Source: a virus. From it: DNA of 59,781 bases. The notes below the pieces were generated by a model. It was not told where the DNA came from and searched no databases. It saw only the letters and a program-made list of their open reading frames with translations. Below are positions 25,072 through 33,752 of this stretch, in pieces. The stretch's first letter is position 1, and every line of letters starts with the position of its first letter. The translations under genes were made by a program, and so were the position numbers. Location of the stretch: positions 1 through 59,781 of IMG/VR virus record IMGVR_UViG_3300009419_000837. One strand, written 5' to 3'.

Positions 25072-27332
25072 TATCGGTTTACCGCCTTTTCACGAATATT
25101 ATCATCTGACAAAACACGACGAACTTCGTTAGCAATTGCTTTTACATCAGATGCAGAGTTCTCTGGCATATTAAATGTAATTGTAACTCCACCGTAGTTA
25201 ATAGTCTGAGCTTCGCTGTGGCTTTTGTTAAACATTCCATACGAAGTAGCAGATGTAGGACCTTCTCCGCCCATAGGTTGCAAAATTAAATTTCCAGCGC
25301 CTTTTTTTAAAGTCAAACTGTCACCGCTAGAAGGAACCGCGCCTCCAGTTAAAGTATTGGCGTTTGCTCCAGATAGATACGACATAGGATCTAACTTGTT
25401 TCCACCCTTGCGAACTTCAAAGTGCAGGTGTGGACCAGTAGATGAGCCAGAGTTACCGCTGTAACCAACAAGATCTCCAGCCTTAACCCTAGTGCCACCT
25501 TCAACTAATTTACGGCTTAGGTGACCAAAGAAGTTTTCAGCGCCATCTGAGTTTGATGTTTTAATGTAATTTCCAAAACCAGGTGCGTCATACCCAGTAG
25601 GCTCTACTACTCCGTCAGTAACCGCGTATACAGGAGTTCCTTCTGGAACACCGTAGTCAACACCTCCGTGAGGTTTTCCGTAAGAAGGGCTCTTCTGACC
25701 GTTGTTAAATGTAAGGTGACGGATCTTTCCAAACTCACTTGTAATTGGAGGCTTTCCAGAAAGAGGGTAAACCATTCCAAGAGAGGCCTCCGCAACATCA
25801 TCGCTTCCTCCGCCCTCGCCATAAGGATTCATGATAGATGCCGCTCCGCCAGCTACCGATCCAGCAATTGCAGCGTATGGGTTTTTAGTCGCAGCAAGTG
25901 TCGTTAACCCGCCTTGTAAAGTGTCAAAAGCAACGTTACCGCCAGTACGCAACCAGTCTGGTACATCCGCTTTATTTAAATAGTTTTGTAAAACTTCCAT
26001 TCCGCCGTACACAGCAGCGCCGCTAAGAAATCTTCCGCCAAATTTCTTAAGCCCACCCCATACGGATTTTCCAACAGACTTAACGCCAGTACCTAGTTTT
26101 CCAAAAGCTTTTCCACCAAATAAACTTCCAGCAAAACTTCCAAGCAATCCTCCAGCCATACCAAGACCAGTTGCTCCTGCTCCATTTCCAGAAGTTGCAA
26201 TGGTGTCTAAGAAGCCTTTTGATTCAAGAACTTTACGGAAAGCGTCTCCCATAATTCCAGCATCTCTAGCAAGATCAGCAACTTTATTACTTGCAGTAGC
26301 CAATAGTTCGTTGGCTTTTTCAAAACCTTTAAGGGTTGCTGGAGCAACTGCTTGAATTGCGTTAAGAGATGCGGCATTTCTGTCGCTCATAGAGGTAACA
26401 GCGCTAGTAGTTGCCCCAGATTTGTCTAACGATTCTTTTGTAAATGACCCTCCACCAGCCTTCTGGTAAAGAGCAGAAATAACACCTTGGCGAAGAACGG
26501 GGTCATTACCAAAGTACTGATCCATCATAGAAGCAAGAGCATTACCTGGTTGTAAAGAAAGAGACAAGTCTTGCTTAGTAATCTTGCTTGAGCCACTCTT
26601 TTGGCTATTAATATTTTTCCAAAGGTCGTTAGCGATGTCTTCAAAACTACGTTGTAGTCCGTCAGATCCTCGAACGTTAACGCCAATCATGCGGAGCATG
26701 TTTACGTTTCGACCTTGGTTAAGTGCGGCCATCGCTTGCATACCGCCAGATACACCGACTCCTGGCATAAGGTTAGAAATGGTTGCAGCACTTTGTGCAA
26801 TAGAGCTAAAGTTTTTAAGTCCCGGCATTAAGCCTTGGGTAGCGCCAATCATAGAGGCGCGAGCAGCGTCTAGAGGGTCAGTAGTTGTTCCCTGACGTGC
26901 CATCTGTAACTGTGTAGCATTGGCGTTTGCTCCACCATAGAAACCAAAACGCGAGCGCAGTAAGTCTTGTTCAAAAGATTGCTGAACAGTTGGCATCGCT
27001 TGCATAGCCATGCCGCCGACTTTTAGAGCGCCTTGAAGGATCTTTAATCCTAGGCTTGGACCGCCTCCACCGCTCTTACTTCCGTCGTTTTCTTCAGCTG
27101 TGTTGGTTCCAGTAGATTGTCCAAAACTTGAACCTAAAAGATTTCCAGAGCCACCACCGGGAAATGCTCCCTTTAAATTCTTAGAGATTTCTTCTGAGAG
27201 CTTTTTAGTTTTTTCTAGTTCCGCATTGAGGGTTTTAAATGCAGACGTCAGGTCAGCAACGAGTTCGGTCTTACGGCTAAAAATTCCGCCGCCACCACCG
27301 ACACCCATTGCTGATCCAGTATCTTTAGCCAC
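25071..27332 (-). CDS. Tail tape measure protein with M23 peptidase domain
   Basis: 753 residues from GTG 27332 (AGGAG upstream). After an N-terminal coiled coil (ELVADLTSAFKTLNAELEK) and long helical and Gly-rich stretches, the C-terminal part (about 515-660) is an M23 metallopeptidase domain: TSEFGKIRH, HGGVDYG (metal ligands H and D), and HLHFEV. Such tape measure proteins span the tail tube and cleave peptidoglycan crosslinks during DNA entry. A length of 753 residues predicts a tail of roughly 110 nm by the usual 1.5 Angstrom per residue. Confidence 0.88.
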   Translation of the reverse strand: MAKDTGSAMGVGGGGGIFSRKTELVADLTSAFKTLNAELEKTKKLSEEISKNLKGAFPGGGSGNLLGSSFGQSTGTNTAEENDGSKSGGGGPSLGLKILQGALKVGGMAMQAMPTVQQSFEQDLLRSRFGFYGGANANATQLQMARQGTTTDPLDAARASMIGATQGLMPGLKNFSSIAQSAATISNLMPGVGVSGGMQAMAALNQGRNVNMLRMIGVNVRGSDGLQRSFEDIANDLWKNINSQKSGSSKITKQDLSLSLQPGNALASMMDQYFGNDPVLRQGVISALYQKAGGGSFTKESLDKSGATTSAVTSMSDRNAASLNAIQAVAPATLKGFEKANELLATASNKVADLARDAGIMGDAFRKVLESKGFLDTIATSGNGAGATGLGMAGGLLGSFAGSLFGGKAFGKLGTGVKSVGKSVWGGLKKFGGRFLSGAAVYGGMEVLQNYLNKADVPDWLRTGGNVAFDTLQGGLTTLAATKNPYAAIAGSVAGGAASIMNPYGEGGGSDDVAEASLGMVYPLSGKPPITSEFGKIRHLTFNNGQKSPSYGKPHGGVDYGVPEGTPVYAVTDGVVEPTGYDAPGFGNYIKTSNSDGAENFFGHLSRKLVEGGTRVKAGDLVGYSGNSGSSTGPHLHFEVRKGGNKLDPMSYLSGANANTLTGGAVPSSGDSLTLKKGAGNLILQPMGGEGPTSATSYGMFNKSHSEAQTINYGGVTITFNMPENSASDVKAIANEVRRVLSDDNIREKAVNR

Positions 27333-27334
27333 AG

Positions 27335-27484
27335 TTATCTCCTACGTCCAGATCTTTCGATCCAATTTTTGCGTTCACGAAATGACAATGATCGGATATC
27401 CGTCAAAGTCCATCCAGTAAAGTGCCGAGTTAGTGCTTCAAATTGGTCCAAAAGATTTACGTAGTCCTCGTCTTTATACTCGAA
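27335..27484 (-). CDS. +1-frame extension of the tail assembly chaperone
   Basis: The +1 frame relative to the gp26-like gene is open for 48 codons from the shift site to TAA 27337-27335. It encodes a typical chaperone C-terminus: YKDEDYVNLLDQFEALTRHF, then GWTLTDIRSLSFRERKNWIE. It has no ATG or GTG near its start; the first usable codon is a TTG 15 codons in, without a good binding site. Upstream it is closed by TGA and TAG. A shift at TTT (27485-27483) to TTC, with CGA in the A site, joins the two frames. Expression only by frameshift is inferred. Confidence 0.75.
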   Translation of the reverse strand, partial: FEYKDEDYVNLLDQFEALTRHFTGWTLTDIRSLSFRERKNWIERSGRRR

Positions 27485-28271
27485 ACAACGCTGCTAAGGT
27501 CAACGGCATAGGAATATCCTCGCCGCATGCCTCGCAAGCCTTCTTCACCTCCCCAAGGCGTGGGCCTGGGTTACGTTCTAGAATTTGTTGCACGAGTATT
27601 TCACGATCTTTCCAGCTGAGCTTTAGCACTGATGTTGCTCCCATAGAAGGGCTTCCACCAATAGATGCTATGCACCCAGACAGTAAAATTGTATTCAATT
27701 CTGCTGCTGTTTTGTCGGAATTCTCAAGCAGTCTTCGTTGTGTAAGACCAGTTGGTAGACCAACAATTACAGTTCCAAGTTTTGACTGGTACTCCCATAG
27801 TCGATCTTCTACAGGATCTTCCAAAGTCTTAACTGGAATATCGTTATCTAAGTCCAAAATAATGGACTGTTCTGCTGAGCAAGTCGGGCATGACCCAGAA
27901 AACTCAATGTTTTTACCAAACGTTGCTTTACGAACTCCAATAAGGATCGCGTCTCGGTCTCCTGAAAGCAACGTATCTAAATCTTCTTTAGATGTTGACT
28001 CCATACCAAGGCTTACAAGTCCTCGTTGTAGCATCGTGTTAAGGGCACGTCCAGTACTTCCAGAACGAGCAATTGCTTCCTCGTCTGCACCGTTTAGTTC
28101 ACGTACTTCTGCGTACTTAACTAAGGCGCCTTCCCGGTTAATAAATCCTCCGGGAAGGGCGACCTCAGTATCAGACGGTGCCTGAGTAGTGATTGCTACT
28201 ACAGGCTCCGCTGTAAACTGCTTTGCGGCTTGTGCTAGGGATGATGGATCAGAGAGCATAGGCTCGGTCAC
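27474..28271 (-). CDS. Tail assembly chaperone / T4 gp26-like protein
   Basis: 265 residues with two CxxC pairs that could form one zinc site (SCPTC and ACEACG), GVRKATFGKNIEF, a DLDNDIP segment and a helical C-terminal half ending ALFRV. This matches T4 gp26-like proteins of myoviruses, encoded between the tube and tape measure genes where chaperones normally sit. The last codons TTG TTT CGA GTA TAA contain a likely +1 frameshift site leading into the extension described separately. Confidence 0.75.
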   Translation of the reverse strand: MTEPMLSDPSSLAQAAKQFTAEPVVAITTQAPSDTEVALPGGFINREGALVKYAEVRELNGADEEAIARSGSTGRALNTMLQRGLVSLGMESTSKEDLDTLLSGDRDAILIGVRKATFGKNIEFSGSCPTCSAEQSIILDLDNDIPVKTLEDPVEDRLWEYQSKLGTVIVGLPTGLTQRRLLENSDKTAAELNTILLSGCIASIGGSPSMGATSVLKLSWKDREILVQQILERNPGPRLGEVKKACEACGEDIPMPLTLAALFRV

Positions 28272-28296
28272 GATTAATTCTCCTTATAAAGTTAGA

Positions 28297-28905
28297 TTAT
28301 GCGCTTGCTAGTGGCTTGAAGTCTTTATCAGTATAGAACACAGACAGACCTTCGTGTACAACGCCCATGGTTTCAACCATAAGGTTGTTTCCACCTGCAT
28401 CTAGGTCAGAGTAGTTAAGAGTTGAGATCCATGCGTTGTGTACATGGAAACCCATCTTAGGAACGTTAGAACCGCCCTCACCAGTGGTTGTAGCAGTTGC
28501 GTTGCTAGCTGCTGGGTGATCCAAGACGTAAATCTTGATATCGCAACGGAAGTCGTTCTCGCCTAGGGCGATTCCGTCTCCTGCTGCTGCAGCGAACAGG
28601 TGCTTCATCCAGTTGATTGCCTGATCGTTCTTGTAGATAACTCCACGGTTAAATGAAATTGGGTTGAATGTTGTCATTCCAGGTACTTGGTGAATAGTGG
28701 TGTTGTATCCACCTTCACGGTACGCAATGCTCTGAGTGTTAATACCAAGACCAGAGATCTGAGTAAAACCACCGCTGAAGCCAGTGATCTTTGAGCTTAC
28801 CTTACTGCCCTGTTGTGGAGCAAGGAACTCTGCGTAGAACCGAAACGAACGAAGTGGATCGGTCGCCACGCTTGAGAAGCGATTGATTACGCTATCTGTT
28901 GCCAT
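28297..28905 (-). CDS. Tail tube protein, gp19-like
   Basis: 202 residues with the T4 gp19 pattern: DPLRSFRFYAEFL, GFTQISGLGINTQSI, YREGGYNTT, VPGMTTFNPISFNRG (the strand-loop typical of tube proteins) and a final HEGLSVFY. It stacks in hexamers inside the sheath. It follows the sheath gene by 16 bases with a purine-rich site. Confidence 0.92.
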   Translation of the reverse strand: MATDSVINRFSSVATDPLRSFRFYAEFLAPQQGSKVSSKITGFSGGFTQISGLGINTQSIAYREGGYNTTIHQVPGMTTFNPISFNRGVIYKNDQAINWMKHLFAAAAGDGIALGENDFRCDIKIYVLDHPAASNATATTTGEGGSNVPKMGFHVHNAWISTLNYSDLDAGGNNLMVETMGVVHEGLSVFYTDKDFKPLASA

Positions 28906-28921
28906 TTTTTATTTGTCTCCT

Positions 28922-30412
28922 TTACGCCACAGTAACGGTGGTGCCACCGTCAAACTGGCCGATCTTGATGATTATGAACTCTGCTGGACGTTGTAGAGCA
29001 ACACCAACTTCGATGTTTACCTGACCAGCGTCGATAGATGATTGTGGGTTGAGCTCAGTATCGCACTTAACGTAGAACGCTTGGCTTGGCACTGCTCCAC
29101 GTAGACCACCTTGACGCCAGAAGTCTGTTAGAAGACCTTCTAGAGTTGCGGTTAGTCGACGCCACAAAACTGCATCGTTAGGCTCAAAGATAGCGAACTG
29201 GCTTAGCTCTGAGAGCGCCTTACGCAAGTAGATGAGGGTACGACGTACAGGAACATACTTAGAAATGTATGAACCATCTAGAGTGCGAGAGCCCATAACT
29301 ACAATTCCTGAACCAGGTACAAACTTGATTGCGTTAACTGCAGCAGAGTTGCTGTTTAGGCTGTCAAGTTCTGAGTTAGTTAGAGCCGCTACTGAAACAG
29401 CGCCTCCAACACGGGCTGAAAGACCAGCAGGTGCCTTGAACACTCCACGAGAAGCGTCTGTAGCAAGGTAAAGACCAACAACCGCTCCGCCAGGGTTTGC
29501 AAGTGTTGTAATTCCCTGTGTGGTTACTGATGGGTCCTTAATTACGATCTGTGGGTAATATACAGCAGCATAAGAAGTTGCTGTATATGAATCCGCTGTT
29601 GTGATCTGGTTTGCTGCTGATCCAGAAATTGGGTCAATAACAACAAATACATCTCCACGGTTTTCAGCGTAGCTAGTGATTAGGTTAACCGCTGTAGCAT
29701 CTGTAACACCAGGCGCGTTTAGAACAAGCGAGCTTGGGATTACATCAAAAGCGTCAACAGCAGCAGAGATGTCAGAAGCATCAACGGCTGCGCCGTCAGT
29801 TCCTGCTGCTAAATCTGCGTTAGTGATTGTTACTGGTAGACGTGTTGCTCCAGTAGCGTTAGACCCTTCATCAACAGCTGATAGGTACTTAGACTGTGAG
29901 TTGATGACAGAAATTAAATAACGGTCATCTGTGGCTGTCATAGTTAGGTCTGTAAAACGCTCAACAATGTTAGTTGAAGCATCTCCGCCGTAGTAGACAG
30001 TTAGGTCAACTGCTCCTGCTGTATTAGCATTAGCAATTGTTACGTTGATGTTGTTACCCCATGCTCCAACGTTCTTAGCGTTTAGAGTTAGAGTTCCATC
30101 AGGTGAAACAGCGCGATCTGTAAAGCTACGTGTTGCTGTATCAGCAGCCACGTCAACTACGCGCTTAAAGTACGCTTGACTTCCTCCGTTTGAGAAGAAG
30201 AGAAGAGCAGCTACGTGCACTGCCTTGTTAGAAGTCCAACCTCCATAGAGGTTTACGTATTGACTCCAGGATGTAACCAGAGTGGGATCAACTGGGCCAC
30301 GATCCATAGAGCCAATAAATGCAGCGACTGACTGCGAGGTTGTGCTTTGAGCTGGTGGTACTAGGTTGAGGGATTCCGCAACATAGACACCAGGACGAAG
30401 GTATCCAGCCAT
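28922..30412 (-). CDS. Contractile tail sheath protein
   Basis: 496 residues. The N-terminus (LRPGVYVAE, then TTSQSVAAFIGSMDRGPVDP) and C-terminus (VPVRRTLIYLRKALSELSQF and NIEVGVALQRPAEFIIIKI) are the conserved sheath core; the middle (about 110-300) is the variable surface part. It contracts around the tube at infection. Its presence makes this a myovirus. Confidence 0.95.
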   Translation of the reverse strand: MAGYLRPGVYVAESLNLVPPAQSTTSQSVAAFIGSMDRGPVDPTLVTSWSQYVNLYGGWTSNKAVHVAALLFFSNGGSQAYFKRVVDVAADTATRSFTDRAVSPDGTLTLNAKNVGAWGNNINVTIANANTAGAVDLTVYYGGDASTNIVERFTDLTMTATDDRYLISVINSQSKYLSAVDEGSNATGATRLPVTITNADLAAGTDGAAVDASDISAAVDAFDVIPSSLVLNAPGVTDATAVNLITSYAENRGDVFVVIDPISGSAANQITTADSYTATSYAAVYYPQIVIKDPSVTTQGITTLANPGGAVVGLYLATDASRGVFKAPAGLSARVGGAVSVAALTNSELDSLNSNSAAVNAIKFVPGSGIVVMGSRTLDGSYISKYVPVRRTLIYLRKALSELSQFAIFEPNDAVLWRRLTATLEGLLTDFWRQGGLRGAVPSQAFYVKCDTELNPQSSIDAGQVNIEVGVALQRPAEFIIIKIGQFDGGTTVTVA

Positions 30413-30451
30413 TTATATATCTCCTTTGAGAGTTTCTAGGGTTGTCATTTT

Positions 30452-31081
30452 TTATACCGATTCGAATCCCGATGGGATGGTGGCAGGTGTTGTTTCGAGG
30501 TTTACTGTTTCCACAAGAGGTGTCGCTTGTGCTGCCTGATAAGGCGTCATTTCGCTAACCACTCTGATACTAAAGACGTTTCTGAAGAGACGTCTTCCAT
30601 CCTCGATGGAGTCGCGTTTTACGAACCCTTCGAGAAACATATGTCGAGCAACTGTTCCAACCCCATTGTCTTGTGGGATGAGAAGGTGCCCATACTTACC
30701 TGGTATTTTTTCGTTTAACATTGAAAACATAATGCTTCGGTCATGTCGAGGATGACGAGCGTAAGAACTTACTTGATAGAACAGATCGTAAGTTGTTGGA
30801 GCGTAGTAGGAGTACGCATCAGTATTACTAGGGGCTTGTGTGCCACGGTTGGTGTTGTCCAACCAAAAGCCAGAACTCTGTCGATCGTTTGCTGGTTGAA
30901 TGTCGTAAAGGTCAATAACCATATATGGGTAGTCCTGTGTACGGATTTCAACGTCAGGAAATCCAAACCAAACCTTTACAGGTCGAGATGGATTCTTTAG
31001 ATCCGATACCGAGATTCCCTGTAGGTGAGACTTTAGCGCCTTGTCTTCTGCAAATAAAAAGGCGTCATCTGAAATTGTCAT
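30452..31081 (-). CDS. Probable tail terminator/completion protein
   Basis: 209 residues, beta-rich, with VKVWFGFPDVEIRTQDYPYM and an RHPRHDRSIMF helix region. Its place between the connector genes and the sheath fits a tail completion (gp15/gpU-like) role. No decisive motif; named by size and position. Confidence 0.5.
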   Translation of the reverse strand: MTISDDAFLFAEDKALKSHLQGISVSDLKNPSRPVKVWFGFPDVEIRTQDYPYMVIDLYDIQPANDRQSSGFWLDNTNRGTQAPSNTDAYSYYAPTTYDLFYQVSSYARHPRHDRSIMFSMLNEKIPGKYGHLLIPQDNGVGTVARHMFLEGFVKRDSIEDGRRLFRNVFSIRVVSEMTPYQAAQATPLVETVNLETTPATIPSGFESV

Positions 31082-31389
31082 GGAAGGATTCCTTCCGAAA
31101 ATAGGAAGTCTATAGCCTCTTGCCCAATTGCAGTCTCAAGTTGCTTTTGAGACTCATTTAGAAATGGACGGACTACAGCATTTGGGCTTAGTCGAGGAGA
31201 GCCATACTCTGATTCAAAAATGTTATCTTCTTGCACAGATTCGTAAGAAAGATTAATCAAGCCATCTTTAGCAGATATGCGGACTACTTGATTCCAGTCT
31301 GCATTAGCCATGCGTTCTTGAAGATCACCGTCCAACTCATCAGAAAGTCTTTCGGCAAGGCGAGGCGCTCTGTTTAAAAAGTCACTCAC
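31078..31389 (-). CDS. Hypothetical neck/connector protein
   Basis: 103 residues from GTG 31389, which overlaps the preceding stop as GTGA. The product is acidic, beginning with an amphipathic helix (PRLAERLSDEL) and ending in a helical segment. Position suggests a neck or tail completion factor; an HK97 gp10-like role is possible but unproven. Confidence 0.5.
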   Translation of the reverse strand: MSDFLNRAPRLAERLSDELDGDLQERMANADWNQVVRISAKDGLINLSYESVQEDNIFESEYGSPRLSPNAVVRPFLNESQKQLETAIGQEAIDFLFSEGILP

Positions 31390-31550
31390 TTATTTTTCTT
31401 TTTCTCTGCCTTTTTGATGCCGTACATATACCCAAGTCCGACAGCGGCTAACGCTAAGGCTGAATCTTTTGCGTCAGGAGCTTGATCTGTTATGCCACGA
31501 ATGAAATCGACCTCTGTAGGGCCGTCTAACCATTCAGGTCTATTAGACAT
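31386..31550 (-). CDS. Small protein with one hydrophobic segment
   Basis: 54 residues from ATG 31550, with an acidic first half, an Ala/Gly/Leu stretch (ALALAAVGLGYMYGI, 31-45) that could be a membrane helix or glycine zipper, and a Lys-rich end. TGA overlaps the next start as GTGA. It is the first gene after the terminator at 31635-31657, so a promoter may lie in 31551-31634, but I cannot name one. Confidence 0.6.
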   Translation of the reverse strand: MSNRPEWLDGPTEVDFIRGITDQAPDAKDSALALAAVGLGYMYGIKKAEKKKNK

Positions 31551-31600
31551 AGCAGTCTCCAATCGGAATTCGCAGGTACATCACGCAAAAGGGCAAAGCC

Positions 31601-31617
31601 ACTCCCCGCATGGGAGT
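31601..31617. other. Short inverted repeat upstream of the neck/tail block
   Basis: ACTCCC (31601-31606) and GGGAGT (31612-31617) form a perfect 6-bp stem with a 5-base loop. It lies between the terminator and the first following gene, so it could be an operator or 5' leader hairpin. Confidence 0.3.
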
Positions 31618-31634
31618 TGATCCAATGGTAAATG

Positions 31635-31657
31635 AAAAAGCCCCCTTTGTGGGGGCT
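31635..31657 (-). terminator. Rho-independent terminator
   Basis: On the minus strand, AGCCCCC, a 5-base loop and GGGGGCT are followed directly by a T run. A 7-bp GC-rich stem with T tract is a classic intrinsic terminator. It ends the unit with the Lys-rich and DUF6496-like genes and separates it from the tail genes. Confidence 0.85.
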
Positions 31658-31663
31658 AAGTCA

Positions 31664-31927
31664 TTACTTCTTCTTTTTCTCTCGCTTGTCCTCTGCCTTT
31701 TCGCCTTTCTTGCCTTCCTTGGCTTCATGGCGCTTTTCAGCTGACTTAATCTTCTTTACAATCTTCTCGTCAATCTTACGATCAGCAGTCTGGGTCTCTG
31801 GCTTGTTTCGCTTGCCATGAGCCTTATCCATCTTTTCAAACTTTGCTTTCTCTTCTTTGTCTAAGCCTTTAGTGGTCTTAGCGTCCTGCTTCTTGTCGTT
31901 CTTCTCGTTATACGGCATGCGCTTCAT
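31664..31927 (-). CDS. Lysine-rich hypothetical protein
   Basis: 87 residues, about a third Lys, with many Glu and Asp, no hydrophobic core and probably disordered or helical. ATG 31927 overlaps the +1-frame stop of the preceding gene as TAATG. Such basic proteins may bind DNA in the head. The intrinsic terminator lies just after it. Confidence 0.6.
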   Translation of the reverse strand: MKRMPYNEKNDKKQDAKTTKGLDKEEKAKFEKMDKAHGKRNKPETQTADRKIDEKIVKKIKSAEKRHEAKEGKKGEKAEDKREKKKK

Positions 31928-32143
31928 TACTTGCCCTTCTTGTTAACTAGTCCATCATTTTTTTTGTTCATCAAACCTTTTTTAGACATACCCGCCTCAG
32001 ACATTGCTATGGCTACGGCTTGCTTCTTTGACTTAACCACAGGGGCTCTTTGGACCTTTTGGATCTTTTCCAGAATGAAGCGTTCCAGCCTTGTACTCTT
32101 TCATAACTTTTGCGACCTTTTTAGGGCCTTTAGTTGTTGCCAT
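31927..32143 (-). CDS. DUF6496-like small basic protein, read across a +1 shift
   Basis: ATG 32143 overlaps the preceding stop as TAATG. The first frame encodes 36 residues (MATTKGPKKVAKVMKEYKAG, LHSGKDPKGPKSP) and stops at 32033. The +1 frame, entered at AGC CCC TGT (CCC 32044-32042), continues VVKSKKQAVAIAMSEAG and ends at TAA 31929-31927, coupled to the next gene. Both halves together resemble one small basic family (DUF6496-type, KVMKEFK.. and KQAIAIALSEA). Either programmed frameshift or a one-base insertion in the CCCC run. Confidence 0.65.
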
Positions 32144-32682
32144 TAATGTATCTCATTCGCGTAGTCTTGGAACTGTTCATCATTGACCAGTTCATCTGGC
32201 ATTACCTGAATCATACGTACCTTAATAAGGGTACCTCGATCGTCCAAGTAACCGTCTGGCTGTACGCCGTATGGACGGTAGACCTGTTCTTTCCAAACAC
32301 AACGATACCTATTTGCTTCAGAAATCTTAGCCTTGAACGAACCACGCGTTTCAAATAACTCGGGGCTTACTTCTTGTAGGTCATCAATGTTAAGAGTGAA
32401 GTCCAAAGTATCGGCTGCGTAGTAACCGCGCTCGCTTGCCCTGACTTCTCCTTGGTTCCAGTTAGCGCTAATAACGTGAAGGCTCTTTGGACCTTTCCAT
32501 ACACGACCGCCAGAAATAGACTCTACGTCGTATACAGGGTCTAAGTTAATGCTGGTCTTGTCGTACTCCCACCAGTCAGCAAATGTTCCTACAGGGTTTG
32601 TTACATCCCAAGTAATACCGTCGCCAATAGCATTGAGTTCAAATTCAGTGGTAAAACGGCCACCGGGTGCGTGGGCTCTCAT
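32143..32682 (-). CDS. Virion structural protein, connector region
   Basis: 179 residues, beta-rich with many Trp and Tyr residues (ITWDVTNPVGTFADWWEY) and a final acidic helix. It lies between the glycosyltransferase and the neck genes and has GGGGGAG upstream of ATG 32682. No motif known to me; probably a virion component. Confidence 0.5.
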   Translation of the reverse strand: MRAHAPGGRFTTEFELNAIGDGITWDVTNPVGTFADWWEYDKTSINLDPVYDVESISGGRVWKGPKSLHVISANWNQGEVRASERGYYAADTLDFTLNIDDLQEVSPELFETRGSFKAKISEANRYRCVWKEQVYRPYGVQPDGYLDDRGTLIKVRMIQVMPDELVNDEQFQDYANEIH

Positions 32683-32691
32683 GACTCCCCC

Positions 32692-33738
32692 TTAACTCTT
32701 ATAGAACATAAGGTTACGCTGCAATCGCTCATCTGTCGGGTTGAGCTCGACTGCCTTCATCCCGTGCTCAAGAGCAGTAGATGTTTCACCCAAGTTATAC
32801 GCCGATATAGCCGCGTAGTCGTGTGGAGCATAACCCCATGCAAACTCCTCACATAGGTACTCCAAAGGCTTTTCCTTAATCTCTAAGGCTGAGGTTGCGT
32901 AGTGAAAACAGCGCTCCCAATTAGCGTTCTCGTAGTAGTACTGGGCCAAGTCAACCTGTGCCTCTCTACGATCTGGAGCTTCATCTACTGCTTTAAGAAG
33001 CCACGCCTCACGTTCCTGCCCACTAGACATCTTGGCAATGTAGCGCATAGAAGCAGCACGCTCAGGCTTCCACACAGCTCTAGGCAAACTTAAGTGGCGC
33101 TTAAACTCTTCAATAGATTCTTCCACCTTGCCGTAAAAGAAAAGTTCACGGGCGTAGTAAAAAGCGTTTCTGTCATCTGACTGATCTTCTTTAACAGACT
33201 GCGCTAGCAACGGCATGTACTGAGATCTAGGCTTTGTAGGATCTGCGTGATGATGAATCTCTAGTTCAATCCAGTTTTGTATTTCGGCTATGCGGTCAGT
33301 AACCATAACCTCATGGACAGGGTGCTTCCATCGGTAGCCATGTCTAGAGTGAATCTTGTCTCCGCCATATTGTAGACCGGGAGTTCCGTCCTCGTTCCAG
33401 TTCCACGTGTACTTATAGCGTGGTCTGGTTGTTTGTGTTGGTACGGCTTCTAGGGCTTCACGCCATCCCTCAATTAAAACTTCGTCCATATCAAGGGCAA
33501 TACAGTAATCAATATCGTTCGGGATACAAGCAAGAGATGCGTTACGTGCGTCATCAAACCGCCACGGTTTGATTGAGATATCTACTACATTAATCCCAAG
33601 ACTTTTAGCGAGGGCAACAGTGCCATCAGTAGAACCAGTGTCAGCAATAAGTAGGTAGTCAGCTTCTTTAGCAGAGTTGTACCACTTTTCTACGAACTGT
33701 TTTTCGTTTAGGGCAATTGTGTAGACGGCTATTTTCAT
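32692..33738 (-). CDS. Family 2 glycosyltransferase with TPR-like C-terminus
   Basis: 348 residues. The N-terminal 200 show the GT-A fold: AVYTIALNEKQFVEKW, IADTGSTDGT, DDARNASLACI and the ALDMDEV metal motif (DxD). The C-terminal 130 residues form helical pairs like TPRs (AQYYYENANWERCFHYATSA, YNLGETSTALEHGMKAVELN). Such GT2-TPR proteins glycosylate proteins or surface glycans. It lies directly after the collagen-like fibres, which makes those fibres candidate acceptors. No binding site precedes ATG 33738; a TAAACT hexamer lies six bases before it. Confidence 0.85.
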   Translation of the reverse strand: MKIAVYTIALNEKQFVEKWYNSAKEADYLLIADTGSTDGTVALAKSLGINVVDISIKPWRFDDARNASLACIPNDIDYCIALDMDEVLIEGWREALEAVPTQTTRPRYKYTWNWNEDGTPGLQYGGDKIHSRHGYRWKHPVHEVMVTDRIAEIQNWIELEIHHHADPTKPRSQYMPLLAQSVKEDQSDDRNAFYYARELFFYGKVEESIEEFKRHLSLPRAVWKPERAASMRYIAKMSSGQEREAWLLKAVDEAPDRREAQVDLAQYYYENANWERCFHYATSALEIKEKPLEYLCEEFAWGYAPHDYAAISAYNLGETSTALEHGMKAVELNPTDERLQRNLMFYKS

Positions 33739-33744
33739 AGCGTC

Positions 33745-33750
33745 AGTTTA
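33745..33750 (-). promoter_or_regulatory. Candidate -10 element for leaderless glycosyltransferase transcript
   Basis: TAAACT (minus strand) ends six bases before ATG 33738, and no Shine-Dalgarno sequence lies between. This spacing would place transcription start at the start codon, as in actinobacterial leaderless genes. The -35 region is not clear. Confidence 0.4.
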
Positions 33751-33752
33751 GC

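Noticed and set aside
27433-28185. A 250-codon plus-strand open frame opposite the gp26-like gene
   Set aside because: It is the antisense shadow of a well-supported structural gene, has Ser/Arg-rich composition without domains and no ribosome binding site.
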